A DNA stretch of 6,795 bases from Gammaproteobacteria bacterium (GTDB lineage: Bacteria > Pseudomonadota > Gammaproteobacteria > SZUA-229), in assembly GCA_011321985.1 (NCBI GenBank), contig DROB01000264.1:1-6795 (forward strand). The letters are read 5' to 3'. Of this stretch, positions 1 through 5,408 are shown piece after piece. Positions within the stretch are counted from its first letter, which is position 1, and every line of letters begins with the position of its first letter. Below the pieces are notes generated by a model. The model was given only the letters and a program-made list of their open reading frames with translations, was not told the origin of the DNA and did not search any database. Both the position numbers and the translations under genes were made by a program.

Positions 1-255
1 GCCTGCCCGGTTTCAGATTATGTTGGACCGCCACCGGTAACAGATTTCACGATCACAAACCAGGCACCGTATGTGCCTGCATGGTTAAATATCGATTACA
101 GGAATAATCTGTGGGCGGGAGAATATGGCTGGCCAGCCAGTGATACAGGTTACAGGAATACCAAACAGGTAAGAGGGCAGGCGATACTGGCTGAAGGAGT
201 CTCGAAAAAGTCAGGAATCGAGATTGGCGAACATGACCTCATCTGTAAAGATTGA
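1..255 (+). CDS. C-terminal part of an unrecognised protein, 5'-truncated by the window edge
   Basis: The frame is open from the first base to the TGA at 253-255, giving 84 visible residues. An internal GTG at 73 could start a 60-residue protein, but it has no ribosome binding site and the frame continues upstream, so I prefer a truncated gene. The visible part begins Ala-Cys-Pro and runs through a Pro-rich stretch (GPPPVTDF) into an aromatic- and Gly-rich segment (YRNNLWAGEYGWP), ending in a more polar tail. Ala-Cys at the very edge could be the end of a lipobox, with the signal peptide lying outside the window; this is speculation because the preceding residues are not visible. There is no transmembrane segment. 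I do not recognise the family. Following spacer bases show no obvious terminator. Confidence 0.45.
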   Translation, partial: ACPVSDYVGPPPVTDFTITNQAPYVPAWLNIDYRNNLWAGEYGWPASDTGYRNTKQVRGQAILAEGVSKKSGIEIGEHDLICKD

Positions 256-372
256 AGTATTGCCGGGGTAGTTATAAATATCGACCGAGGAAATTCAGGC
301 AATATTCTGTAACTCAGGATGACTGGACGTGGTTTCTACGGTCCATGAGACAGACGTTAAGGGTGCGATCGA

Positions 373-391
373 TTAAGAGAGGCACTCTTAA
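373..391. other. Perfect 7-bp dyad just upstream of the dUTPase promoter
   Basis: TTAAGAG (373-379) and CTCTTAA (385-391) are perfect inverted arms around the 5-base centre AGGCA. The dyad ends two bases before the proposed -35 box at 394. It could be an operator, or the stem of a weak terminator for the gene to the left, although only ATTT follows it. Nothing in the sequence decides between these. Confidence 0.35.
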
Positions 392-393
392 AT

Positions 394-422
394 TTGATTC
401 ACAGCGATAATGAATTTAGTAT
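394..422 (+). promoter_or_regulatory. Predicted sigma-70 promoter for the dUTPase gene
   Basis: A -35 box TTGATT (394-399) and a -10 box TAGTAT (417-422) are separated by exactly 17 bases. Transcription would start near 429, giving a leader of about 54 bases before the ATG at 483. A start at 438 would leave almost no leader, so the promoter position favours the 483 start. This is pattern matching only. Confidence 0.45.
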
Positions 423-482
423 TAGCGCATCTACTCAATGGTACTGATACCTAATGGCCCTAAATCTGGCTCGGAATCGATT

Positions 483-1094
483 ATGAAACAAAAAATTATC
501 AATATGCTCGAATTGCAGGATCTGATGAACACAAAAGTTAATGCTGAATGGCGATCTGCTGGAAACGAGTGGTACCGTGCGATCTGGATGGAGGCCTCTG
601 AGATGCTGGAGCATTATGGCTGGAAGTGGTGGAAGCATCAGGAGCCGGAGATTATGCAGGTAAAACTGGAAGTGGTCGATATCGTACATTTTGCCCTTAG
701 TATCCGGCTGGAGAAAGATCTGTCACTGGATGATACCGCTGAACAGATAGCCAGCGATTTTAAAAATTCGATGCAGGCAGAAGATATCAGGAAATCGATC
801 GAATGCCTTGCGTTATTGACATTGACTGATCAGGGTGCGCATTTTACTTTTATCGCTGGGATCATGAAACATCTCGATATGCCGTTCGATGAGTTGTATG
901 AGATCTACATCGGTAAGAATGTATTGAACATGTTCCGTCAGGATAACGGTTATAAAGAAGGGACCTATAACAAGATCTGGAATGGCCGTGAAGATAATGA
1001 ATACCTGGCCGATATCATGAAACAATTGAACGCCGACAGCCAGACCTTCCAGAATGATGTTTATGCGGCACTGTCACAGAACTATGCAGCGTAA
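483..1094 (+). CDS. dUTP diphosphatase, dimeric all-alpha type (dUTPase_2 family)
   Basis: Hydrolyses dUTP to dUMP and pyrophosphate in the cytosol, keeping uracil out of DNA and supplying dUMP for dTMP synthesis. The 203-residue product shows the all-alpha NTP pyrophosphatase metal motif: E37xxE40 in the helix AIWMEASEMLEHYGWKWW, and E63xxD66 in VKLEVVDIVHF, four acidic ligands for Mg ions. An N-terminal LQDLMN segment (11-16) fits the uracil-binding region. The conserved C-terminal block GKNVLNMFRQDNGYK (144-158), followed by GTYNKIWNGREDN (160-172), is characteristic of dimeric dUTPases. It is unrelated in fold to the trimeric Dut of E. coli. The frame extends to an ATG at 438, adding 15 residues, but that start has no ribosome binding site and lies outside the conserved domain; the start at 483 has only a weak GGA upstream. 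The function call is firm, the start less so. Confidence 0.9.
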   Translation: MKQKIINMLELQDLMNTKVNAEWRSAGNEWYRAIWMEASEMLEHYGWKWWKHQEPEIMQVKLEVVDIVHFALSIRLEKDLSLDDTAEQIASDFKNSMQAEDIRKSIECLALLTLTDQGAHFTFIAGIMKHLDMPFDELYEIYIGKNVLNMFRQDNGYKEGTYNKIWNGREDNEYLADIMKQLNADSQTFQNDVYAALSQNYAA

Positions 1095-1152
1095 GGTTCC
1101 CTGGCTATAAATACTGCACGTTGGACTATGTGTTATGCATTTTAGTTTTATC

Positions 1153-1527
1153 TTAAGCACAACATCCGTGTCCATCAGAGAATACCCCGGAGAATTCTAT
1201 TTCCCCCGATAGTCGTTTTATATAGTATTCAGGATTTTCTTTAAAAACCGACATACAATACGGGCATTTACAGAAATATATTGTTTTACCATCATGGCTA
1301 AGTGCCACGGTCTGGTTTATTGGTTTTTCTGCTAAACAACTTGGGCATACAACGAGATCTTCAGTTTCCATTAGAGTTGTTTCAGGAGCTTCATCGAACA
1401 GGACGGCGCATCCATCACAGCAGAATGAATATTCTTTGTTTCTGTATCTGCGTGATACTACGTTATTTTTAGCAACACCTAGCCTTACAAGTGAACAACC
1501 ACATGTAGGACAGATTAAAGTTTCCAT
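1153..1527 (-). CDS. Small cysteine-rich protein with two YHS/TRASH-like zinc-ribbon units
   Basis: The 124-residue product has 13 cysteines and no signal peptide or membrane segment, so it is probably cytosolic. Two similar units are visible. Unit 1 has CPTCGC (6-11) and, after a short hairpin, YSFCCDGCAVLFDEAP (33-48). Unit 2 has CPSC (61-64) and YFCKCPYCMSVFKENP (84-99). Each has a CxxC knuckle, then an aromatic-Phe-Cys segment with a paired Cys and a Phe-x-x-x-Pro tail, which resembles the YHS/TRASH metal-binding fold. The protein ends GHGCCA, an adjacent Cys pair that may bind a metal ion of its own. The start is supported by AGGA at 1536-1539, eight bases before the ATG. The stop lies 58 bases from the convergent dUTPase stop, and the gene lies 62 bases downstream of ppk2 on the same strand, so co-transcription is possible. 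The metal and the role (sensor, chaperone or storage) cannot be read from sequence. Confidence 0.82.
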   Translation of the reverse strand: METLICPTCGCSLVRLGVAKNNVVSRRYRNKEYSFCCDGCAVLFDEAPETTLMETEDLVVCPSCLAEKPINQTVALSHDGKTIYFCKCPYCMSVFKENPEYYIKRLSGEIEFSGVFSDGHGCCA

Positions 1528-1589
1528 TTTTTGATCCTGTATTTAGTGTATTTGGACGTAATAGCACAATCAATAGGTCCCGTATCTCG

Positions 1590-2528
1590 TCATACATATT
1601 TAGCCTGCTTTTTGGGGTACAAAGAATCTACCGTGCCGACAATTTTAGCATCAGGTTTATATGCGATGGTGGGATCTTTTGCCGGATAATCCATGCTGTA
1701 TAAAAAATGCCTCATGCAGTTAATGCGAGCCCGTTTTTTATCATCAGATTTGACTACGACCCAGGGTGCATCAGCGGTATCAGTATGAAAGAACATGCTG
1801 CGCCTGGCCTCGGTGTAATCTTCCCATTTATCCAGTGATTCCAGGTCGATCGGGCTGAGTTTCCAGTGTTTGAGTGGGTCGTGTGAGCGTGAATGGAAGC
1901 GGCGTAACTGCTCATGACGGCTGACCGAGAACCAGTATTTACGCATGATCATGCCGGAATGTACCAGCATGCGCTCCAGCTCGGGTGCGGTGCGTAGAAA
2001 TTCCAGATGTTCTTCTGGTGTGCAGAAATGCATCACCCGTTCGACACCGGCGCGATTGTACCAGGAGCGGTCAAATAACACGATCTCACCATTGGTCGGC
2101 ATCTGTTCGATATAACGTTGAAAGTACCATTGTCCCAGTTCTTTATTGGTGGGCTTTTCCAGTGCAACAACGTGGGCAGAGCGGGGGTTTAAGTGCTCCA
2201 TAAAGCGTTTGATAGTGCCACCTTTACCGGCTGCATCACGACCTTCGAAGAAACCGGCGATACGTTTTTCTTTCTCTTTTACCCACACCTGCACTTTGAG
2301 CAGTTCGGCCTGTAACAGCTGTTTTTCATGCTCGTATTCTTTTTTCCCTATCTTTTCCGGGTAAGGGTACTCACCCAGCTGATAACTGACTTCTAGCAGG
2401 TCATCCGCAGAGATGATATCGGGTGATGCCAGCACTTTCTCTGGATCTGACATGTCGGCAAGAATTTCCTTCAGGTCTTTTTTGGTACGCTTTTCGGCAG
2501 GTTTGGTTTTTGTGGTTTTAGTATCCAT
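1590..2528 (-). CDS. ppk2: Polyphosphate kinase 2 (PPK2), class I-like
   Basis: Transfers phosphate between inorganic polyphosphate and nucleoside diphosphates; in this family the direction favoured is usually synthesis of GTP or ATP from polyP, in the cytosol. The 312-residue product has a charged, Lys-rich N-terminus (about 1-30), then one P-loop kinase domain. Walker A is GRDAAGKG (96-103), Walker B is LFDRSWYNRAGVERV (151-165), and the lid region runs from KYWFSVSRHEQLRRF (197-211) through HDPLKHWKLSP (216-226). An Asp after GR in Walker A and the single-domain length fit class I; substrate preference still has to be measured. The frame continues to a TTG at 2597, adding 23 hydrophobic residues without a ribosome binding site. 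I chose the ATG at 2528, which gives the family's usual charged start, though its own ribosome binding site is weak too. The gene is divergent from the slipin gene. Confidence 0.93.
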   Translation of the reverse strand: MDTKTTKTKPAEKRTKKDLKEILADMSDPEKVLASPDIISADDLLEVSYQLGEYPYPEKIGKKEYEHEKQLLQAELLKVQVWVKEKEKRIAGFFEGRDAAGKGGTIKRFMEHLNPRSAHVVALEKPTNKELGQWYFQRYIEQMPTNGEIVLFDRSWYNRAGVERVMHFCTPEEHLEFLRTAPELERMLVHSGMIMRKYWFSVSRHEQLRRFHSRSHDPLKHWKLSPIDLESLDKWEDYTEARRSMFFHTDTADAPWVVVKSDDKKRARINCMRHFLYSMDYPAKDPTIAYKPDAKIVGTVDSLYPKKQAKYV

Positions 2529-2725
2529 AGAACGACCGCTGAGTATCTGGGAAAAGATTACAGTGTAACAAAGGATAGGGGATAGTTTACTTGACAAATG
2601 TCATATAAATTTACCGAACATCAGGCTATCTGGTGGGGTAAGCGGTGTAAAAATGGCAGTTTAAGCTTGAATAGTTGAAGGATTGTGGTCATTATCTGTC
2701 AGATTGATACCGAAGGAGACGCTTC

Positions 2726-3691
2726 ATGAACGAAACTGATATTTTTGATCTGATCTTTAATTTCTGGGTAGGTTTTGCGGTACTGACCATCGTGCTGGTG
2801 AAATCTTCGATAAAATTTGTGCCGCAGAACAGGGCCTATGTCGTCGAGCGTTTTGGTAAATACAATAAGACCATGGAAGCCGGCCTGAACTTTCTGATGC
2901 CGTTTATCGACAAGGTGGCTTACGATCGTTCGCTGAAGGAACAGGCTGTCGATGTACCGAGTCAGGGTGCCATCACCCGCGATAACATCACTCTCGTGGT
3001 CGACGGGGTCCTGTATCTAAAAGTGCTGGATCCTTTTAAAGCCTCTTACGGGGTTGATAATTATGTCTATGCCGTGATGCAGCTGGCACAGACGACCATG
3101 CGTAGCGAGATAGGCAAGATGGAACTGGATAAAACATTCGAGGAGCGCGAATCCCTGAATGTGAATATCGTCGCTCAGATCAATGATGCGGCGGTTCCCT
3201 GGGGTGTTCAGGTGCTGCGATACGAGATCAAGGATATTGAACCACCGCGTACTGTATTGGAGGCGATGGAGCGGCAGATGAAAGCCGAACGTGAAAAACG
3301 GGCGGTGATCCTCGAGTCTGAAGGTGAGCGCCAGTCCGCCATCAATGTGGCAGAAGGGCAGAAACGTTCGATCGTACTGGCTGCTGAAGCGGATAAGGCG
3401 GAGCAGATCCTGCGCGCTGAAGGTGAAGCACAGGCGATTATTGCGGTGGCGGATGCCAGGGCCAAAGCCCTGGAAGTCGTCGGTGCCGTTGCTGTCGATG
3501 AAAAAGGTCAGAAAGCCATTCAGCTGGACCTGGCAGAGAGTGCCATCAAAGCAAAACAAGCGATAGCCAGAGAGTCGTCTGTGGTTTTATTAAGTGATGA
3601 TAAGACCAGTGCATCGAATGTGGTCGCAGAGGCCATGACGATCATCAATGCCATCAATAAGAATAAAGATAATAACACCGGGGTAAGCTAG
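2726..3691 (+). CDS. Slipin/stomatin-like SPFH (Band 7) membrane protein, QmcA/STOML2 type
   Basis: Forms oligomeric membrane scaffolds thought to organise microdomains and to work with proteases or NfeD partners. The 321-residue product has one N-terminal membrane segment (about 9-26), then the SPFH domain from KFVPQNRAYVVERFGKY (30-46) to about 180. Inside it are VDVPSQGAITRDNITLVVDG (75-94) and the stomatin signature MRSEIGKMELDKTFEERE (125-142). A long Ala/Glu/Lys-rich coiled coil follows (about 180-255), with repeated AEG motifs (209, 231). The tail SSVVLLSDD and VVAEAMTIINAI resembles that of paraslipins. Length matches E. coli QmcA (about 305). The start is certain: AAGGAG (2713-2718) lies seven bases before the ATG. 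The NfeD-like gene follows with no gap, the standard pairing for this family, so the two are probably translated together. Client proteins are unknown. Confidence 0.93.
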   Translation: MNETDIFDLIFNFWVGFAVLTIVLVKSSIKFVPQNRAYVVERFGKYNKTMEAGLNFLMPFIDKVAYDRSLKEQAVDVPSQGAITRDNITLVVDGVLYLKVLDPFKASYGVDNYVYAVMQLAQTTMRSEIGKMELDKTFEERESLNVNIVAQINDAAVPWGVQVLRYEIKDIEPPRTVLEAMERQMKAEREKRAVILESEGERQSAINVAEGQKRSIVLAAEADKAEQILRAEGEAQAIIAVADARAKALEVVGAVAVDEKGQKAIQLDLAESAIKAKQAIARESSVVLLSDDKTSASNVVAEAMTIINAINKNKDNNTGVS

Positions 3692-3693
3692 TG

Positions 3694-4167
3694 ATGGAGG
3701 AATACATCAATAGCCATATGTCGGGTTTCTGGATAGCTTTAGGGTTTGCCCTGCTGGCGGCTGAAGTCCTGTTATTCGGTTTTACCACGATAATATTTCT
3801 ATTTGCCGGGTTAGGGGCATTGGCTTCAGGTCTGTTGATGAGTGCGGGCGTGATTCCGGAGACCTGGATTGCAGGTACAGCCTGTTTTGGTATCGCAACG
3901 GGTATCTTCAGTGCTGTTTTATGGAAGCCATTGAAATCGATGCAGGATAAACCGGTGCCCCCACGGAAGCCGACCAGTGACATCGTCGGTCTTGCATTTG
4001 TCCTGATGGAAGATATCAGTGTTACATCAGCCGGCAGTTACCGTTATTCGGGGATAGACTGGAAGGTCGAGATTGATGACAGCAGTGATACCGACAGTCT
4101 GAGCAAGGGTGATCGCGTTAAAGTCGTATCAGTTGATGTCGGTCTATTGCGCGTCGTAAAAAAATAG
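3694..4167 (+). CDS. NfeD-like membrane protein with C-terminal OB fold (YbbJ type)
   Basis: Partner of the slipin encoded immediately upstream; in this family the C-terminal OB fold is thought to contact the SPFH oligomer. The 157-residue product has three hydrophobic segments: about 12-28, 31-52 and 58-77. A short basic/proline linker (KPVPPRKPTSD) leads to a beta-rich soluble domain (about 96-155) with the typical GIDWKVEIDD and KGDRVKVVSVDVGLLRV strands. It is the short form, lacking the ClpP-like serine protease domain found in long NfeD proteins. The upstream stop TAG overlaps a GTG at 3691 by one base, and the ATG follows at 3694; I chose the ATG, but a GTG start adding one residue is equally compatible. 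Ribosome binding is probably from GGGG at 3680-3683 or by translational coupling. Confidence 0.9.
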   Translation: MEEYINSHMSGFWIALGFALLAAEVLLFGFTTIIFLFAGLGALASGLLMSAGVIPETWIAGTACFGIATGIFSAVLWKPLKSMQDKPVPPRKPTSDIVGLAFVLMEDISVTSAGSYRYSGIDWKVEIDDSSDTDSLSKGDRVKVVSVDVGLLRVVKK

Positions 4168-4218
4168 AACAGCTTCCCGCCGGGAAACAGAAGGTACATA
4201 GATTCAGATTTTTTCTTC

Positions 4219-4248
4219 GTAGGTCGGGTTAGCGAAGCGTAACCCGAC
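4219..4248 (+). repeat. REP-type palindrome with 5' GTAG tetranucleotide
   Basis: GTAG (4219-4222) is followed by GTCGGGTTA (4223-4231) and its exact inverse TAACCCGAC (4240-4248). The 8-base centre GCGAAGCG can fold further as GC-GAA-GC with a bulged G. A GTAG tetranucleotide 5' of an imperfect hairpin is the hallmark of REPs recognised by REP-associated tyrosine transposases (RAYTs). No such transposase is in the window. Confidence 0.7.
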
Positions 4249-4360
4249 GTTTACATTAACTTTTGTCGCGTTACGGCAAAAATCGCCTGACACAACCTGC
4301 TCCTGTAATGTCGTTAACAAATCAGTGCTTTTCTCTGCGTCTCGGCAATTGCTCTTGCAT

Positions 4361-4385
4361 TGCCCTACTTACGGGCATCCTGCCC
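4361..4385. other. Mutually exclusive short hairpins (TGCCC / GGGCA / TGCCC)
   Basis: GGGCA (4373-4377) can pair either with TGCCC at 4361-4365 (7-base loop) or with TGCCC at 4381-4385 (3-base loop). The copies of TCTGCGT on either side (4334 and 4389) suggest a duplicated unit. It is probably part of an intergenic repeat; an RNA switch is not supported by any nearby target gene on this strand. Confidence 0.4.
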
Positions 4386-4426
4386 TAATCTGCGTTTCTA
4401 CGGTAAATCGCTTTTAATCTTTTAAC

Positions 4427-4455
4427 GTCTGCTTTACGTCGGAAGCGGTCTTTTT
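4427..4455 (+). repeat. Imperfect palindrome followed by a T run
   Basis: GTCTGCTT (4427-4434) can pair with AAGCGGTC (4443-4450), with one T-T mismatch and one T-G wobble, around an 8-base loop; TTTTTATTT follows. The sequence resembles a dispersed intergenic repeat known to me from several proteobacteria (GTCTGCTTT...GGAAGCGGTC type). That recognition is from memory. It could also act as a weak terminator for plus-strand transcripts from the slipin-NfeD unit, about 260 bases upstream. Confidence 0.4.
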
Positions 4456-4514
4456 ATTTCGTGCGGTCGCCGTCAGCTCAGGTTTAAACGGATACATGGT
4501 GCTTTTTTAGAAGG

Positions 4515-4542
4515 AAATAAAAAACCCGGCAGAACCGGGTTT
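4515..4542 (-). terminator. Intrinsic terminator of the rpmB-rpmG operon
   Basis: Arms AAACCCGG (4522-4529) and CCGGGTTT (4535-4542) form a perfect 8-bp GC-rich stem with a 5-base loop. On the minus strand the stem runs into TTTTTTATTT (4515-4524), overlapping the last stem bases. It lies 25 bases beyond the rpmG stop. On the plus strand only TTTCTATAT follows, so termination in that direction would be weak. Confidence 0.88.
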
Positions 4543-4567
4543 CTATATGAAGCATAAGATAATTGTA

Positions 4568-4723
4568 TTATTTAATCTTTGATTCTTTGTACATGACATA
4601 TTTACGAACGACTGGATCGAATTTTTTCATCTCCAGTTTTTCAGGCATAGTACGTTTGTTCTTGGTCGTGGTATAGAAGTGACCTGTTTTGGCAGATGAG
4701 ACCATTTTAATTTTTTCGCGCAT
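4568..4723 (-). CDS. rpmG: 50S ribosomal protein L33
   Basis: Small basic protein of the large ribosomal subunit near the E site. Translating the minus strand from ATG at 4723 to TAA at 4568 gives 51 residues, starting MREKIKMVSSAKTGHFYTTT and ending KYVMYKESKIK. The blocks GHFYTTTKNKR (14-24), PEKLEMKKFDP (27-37) and the Lys-rich tail are typical of L33. Length is normal. There are no cysteines, so this is the zinc-free (C-minus) form. A strong AAGGGG (4730-4735) sits six bases before the start. It lies 23 bases after rpmB and is followed by the operon terminator, the usual rpmB-rpmG arrangement in gammaproteobacteria. Confidence 0.96.
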   Translation of the reverse strand: MREKIKMVSSAKTGHFYTTTKNKRTMPEKLEMKKFDPVVRKYVMYKESKIK

Positions 4724-4746
4724 GATATTCCCCTTAAACCCTAGAG

Positions 4747-4983
4747 TTAAACTTTCTCGCCACGTGAGCGCATATCAGCTAAAACGGCATCGATGCCTTT
4801 TTTATCGATAATGCGCATGCCATTGGCAGTAACGCGCAATTTCACATGACGGTTCTCACTTTCTACCCAGAAACGGTGGGAATGCAAATTAGGCAAGAAA
4901 CGACGTCTTGTTTTATTATGTGCATGAGATACGTTATTACCAGAAACAGGACGTTTTCCCGTGACCTGACATACTCTAGACAT
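4747..4983 (-). CDS. rpmB: 50S ribosomal protein L28
   Basis: Structural protein of the large ribosomal subunit. The 78-residue product begins MSRVCQVTGKRP and contains NNVSHAHNKTRRRFLPNLHS (16-35), the conserved basic rRNA-binding loop. It continues through RFWVESENRHVKLRVTANGM (37-56) to a basic C-terminus (DMRSRGEKV). Length equals that of E. coli L28. The frame is open for 27 more codons to an ATG at 5064, but that ATG lies in the promoter -10 box and is not conserved; the ATG at 4983 has GGAG eight bases upstream. It is first in a two-gene operon with rpmG. Confidence 0.97.
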   Translation of the reverse strand: MSRVCQVTGKRPVSGNNVSHAHNKTRRRFLPNLHSHRFWVESENRHVKLRVTANGMRIIDKKGIDAVLADMRSRGEKV

Positions 4984-4991
4984 TGTAATTA

Positions 4992-4995
4992 CTCC
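4992..4995 (-). promoter_or_regulatory. Ribosome binding site that fixes the rpmB start
   Basis: GGAG on the minus strand lies eight bases before the ATG at 4983. It decides against the longer in-frame start at 5064, which has no such motif and falls at the promoter. Confidence 0.75.
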
Positions 4996-5063
4996 AAACC
5001 AGCTATTATAAAAAATCAAGACCTCGCCAGATAACAACAGGGCCTCTAAATTGTGAGCCGGCA

Positions 5064-5092
5064 ATTCTAACGGAGAAATGTGCAGCTGGCAA
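5064..5092 (-). promoter_or_regulatory. Near-consensus sigma-70 promoter of rpmB-rpmG
   Basis: On the minus strand, -35 TTGCCA (5087-5092) and -10 TAGAAT (5064-5069) each match five of six consensus bases and are separated by exactly 17. Transcription would begin near 5057, giving a leader of about 75 bases. A perfect TATAAT also occurs closer to the gene (5005-5010) but has no suitable -35 at 16-18 bases. Confidence 0.72.
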
Positions 5093-5151
5093 GAGTGTGA
5101 GAGGGATTAATTTCTGGTGTTTAAGCTATCGTATGCCGCTGATAAGGCGGG

Positions 5152-5178
5152 TTTTAACCCTGTCTACGACAGTTAAAA
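5152..5178. repeat. Hairpin with TAC triloop, upstream of the MITE-like repeat
   Basis: TTTTAAC (5152-5158) pairs with GTTAAAA (5172-5178) and TGTC (5161-5164) with GACA (5168-5171), leaving a two-base CC bulge and a TAC loop (5165-5167). The stem totals 11 bp. Its TTAAC base and TAC loop recur in the hairpin at 5230-5254, suggesting related units. Confidence 0.6.
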
Positions 5179-5182
5179 ACTC

Positions 5183-5306
5183 AAGAGCTTTAACCACAGA
5201 GGCACAGCGGCGCGGAGTTCTAGCCTTGCTTAACAGTGCCTACGGCGCAGTTAACAATAAAAGTTGTTTTCTCCGGGCCCTATGTGCCTCTGTGGTTAAA
5301 GCTTTT
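5183..5306. repeat. MITE-like long inverted repeat with a nested hairpin
   Basis: The outer arms 5186-5206 and 5283-5303 are exact inverse complements over 21 bases, containing TTAACCACAGAGGCACA and its inverse. Pairing extends outwards to 5183/5306 with one G-T wobble. It resumes inwards, after a short mismatch, with CGGAG (5213-5217) against CTCCG (5271-5275). Inside the loop, TTAACAGTGCC (5230-5240) and GGCGCAGTTAA (5244-5254) form an 11-position stem with one A-A mismatch and one T-G wobble around a TAC loop. Similar CCACAGAGGCACAGAG palindromes are dispersed in many bacterial genomes; that is from memory. CTCAA occurs at both sides (5180-5184, 5316-5320), but the right copy is 9 bases beyond the stem, so a target-site duplication is doubtful. 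No transposase is present. Confidence 0.82.
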
Positions 5307-5368
5307 GGCTTTATTCTCAAACATCAGGTGATGGTCGATAGTGCTACGCTCAATCGTTATCAGCCATG

Positions 5369-5374
5369 TATAAT
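5369..5374 (+). promoter_or_regulatory. Possible -10 box for folB-folK
   Basis: A perfect TATAAT lies 34 bases before the folB ATG, which would give a leader of about 28 bases. The bases 16-18 upstream (around 5345-5352) do not resemble a -35 box, so an activator would be needed or the match is chance. Confidence 0.35.
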
Positions 5375-5408
5375 ACAGCTTCCTTGGTTCGGTTTTAGAG
5401 ACTTTTGT

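Larger units (their letters stand above)
4168..4514. other. Gene-free interval built of palindromic repeats
   Basis: About 350 bases between the NfeD-like stop and the rpmB-rpmG terminator hold no supportable ORF on either strand. The interval contains the REP element at 4219-4248, a hairpin cluster at 4361-4385 and the imperfect palindrome at 4427-4450. TCTGCGT occurs twice (4334-4340 and 4389-4395), each followed by a diverged C/T-rich stretch ending in CGG. A block TTACGGCAAAAATCGC (4271-4286) recurs in shortened form at 4399-4411 (TACGGTAAATCGC). This looks like an accumulation of decayed repeat units rather than unique sequence. Confidence 0.6.

Noticed and set aside
438..482. 15-residue N-terminal extension of the dUTPase from ATG at 438
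   Set aside because: No ribosome binding site, lies about nine bases after the predicted transcription start, and precedes the conserved domain.
1545..1573. Promoter-like TTGATT - 17 bases - TACACT on the minus strand before the cysteine-rich gene
   Set aside because: Transcription would begin near 1538, inside the AGGA ribosome binding site at 1536-1539, leaving no usable leader; each box matches only four of six bases.
2529..2597. 23-residue N-terminal extension of PPK2 from a TTG at 2597
   Set aside because: No ribosome binding site, a rare start codon, and a hydrophobic sequence unlike the charged N-terminus of PPK2 proteins.
2592..2614. TGACA-AA-TGTCA palindrome and a half-match to a PhoB box upstream of ppk2
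   Set aside because: A Pho box needs two direct TGTCA-type half-sites 11 bases apart; here the arms are inverted and the next half-site position (ATTTACC) does not match. Attractive for a polyphosphate gene but unsupported.
3017..3559. Long minus-strand open frame inside the slipin gene
   Set aside because: It is antisense to a strongly supported SPFH gene with a good ribosome binding site; the translation shows no domain and arises from codon bias of the real gene.
4174..4186. TTCCC-GCC-GGGAA stem just after the NfeD-like gene as an intrinsic terminator
   Set aside because: The stem is only 5 bp with a 3-base loop and no T run follows directly; the nearest one (from 4209) is more than 20 bases away.
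5136..5150. CCGC...GCGG stem just before the TAC-loop hairpin
   Set aside because: Only 4 bp; within chance expectation for this length of sequence.
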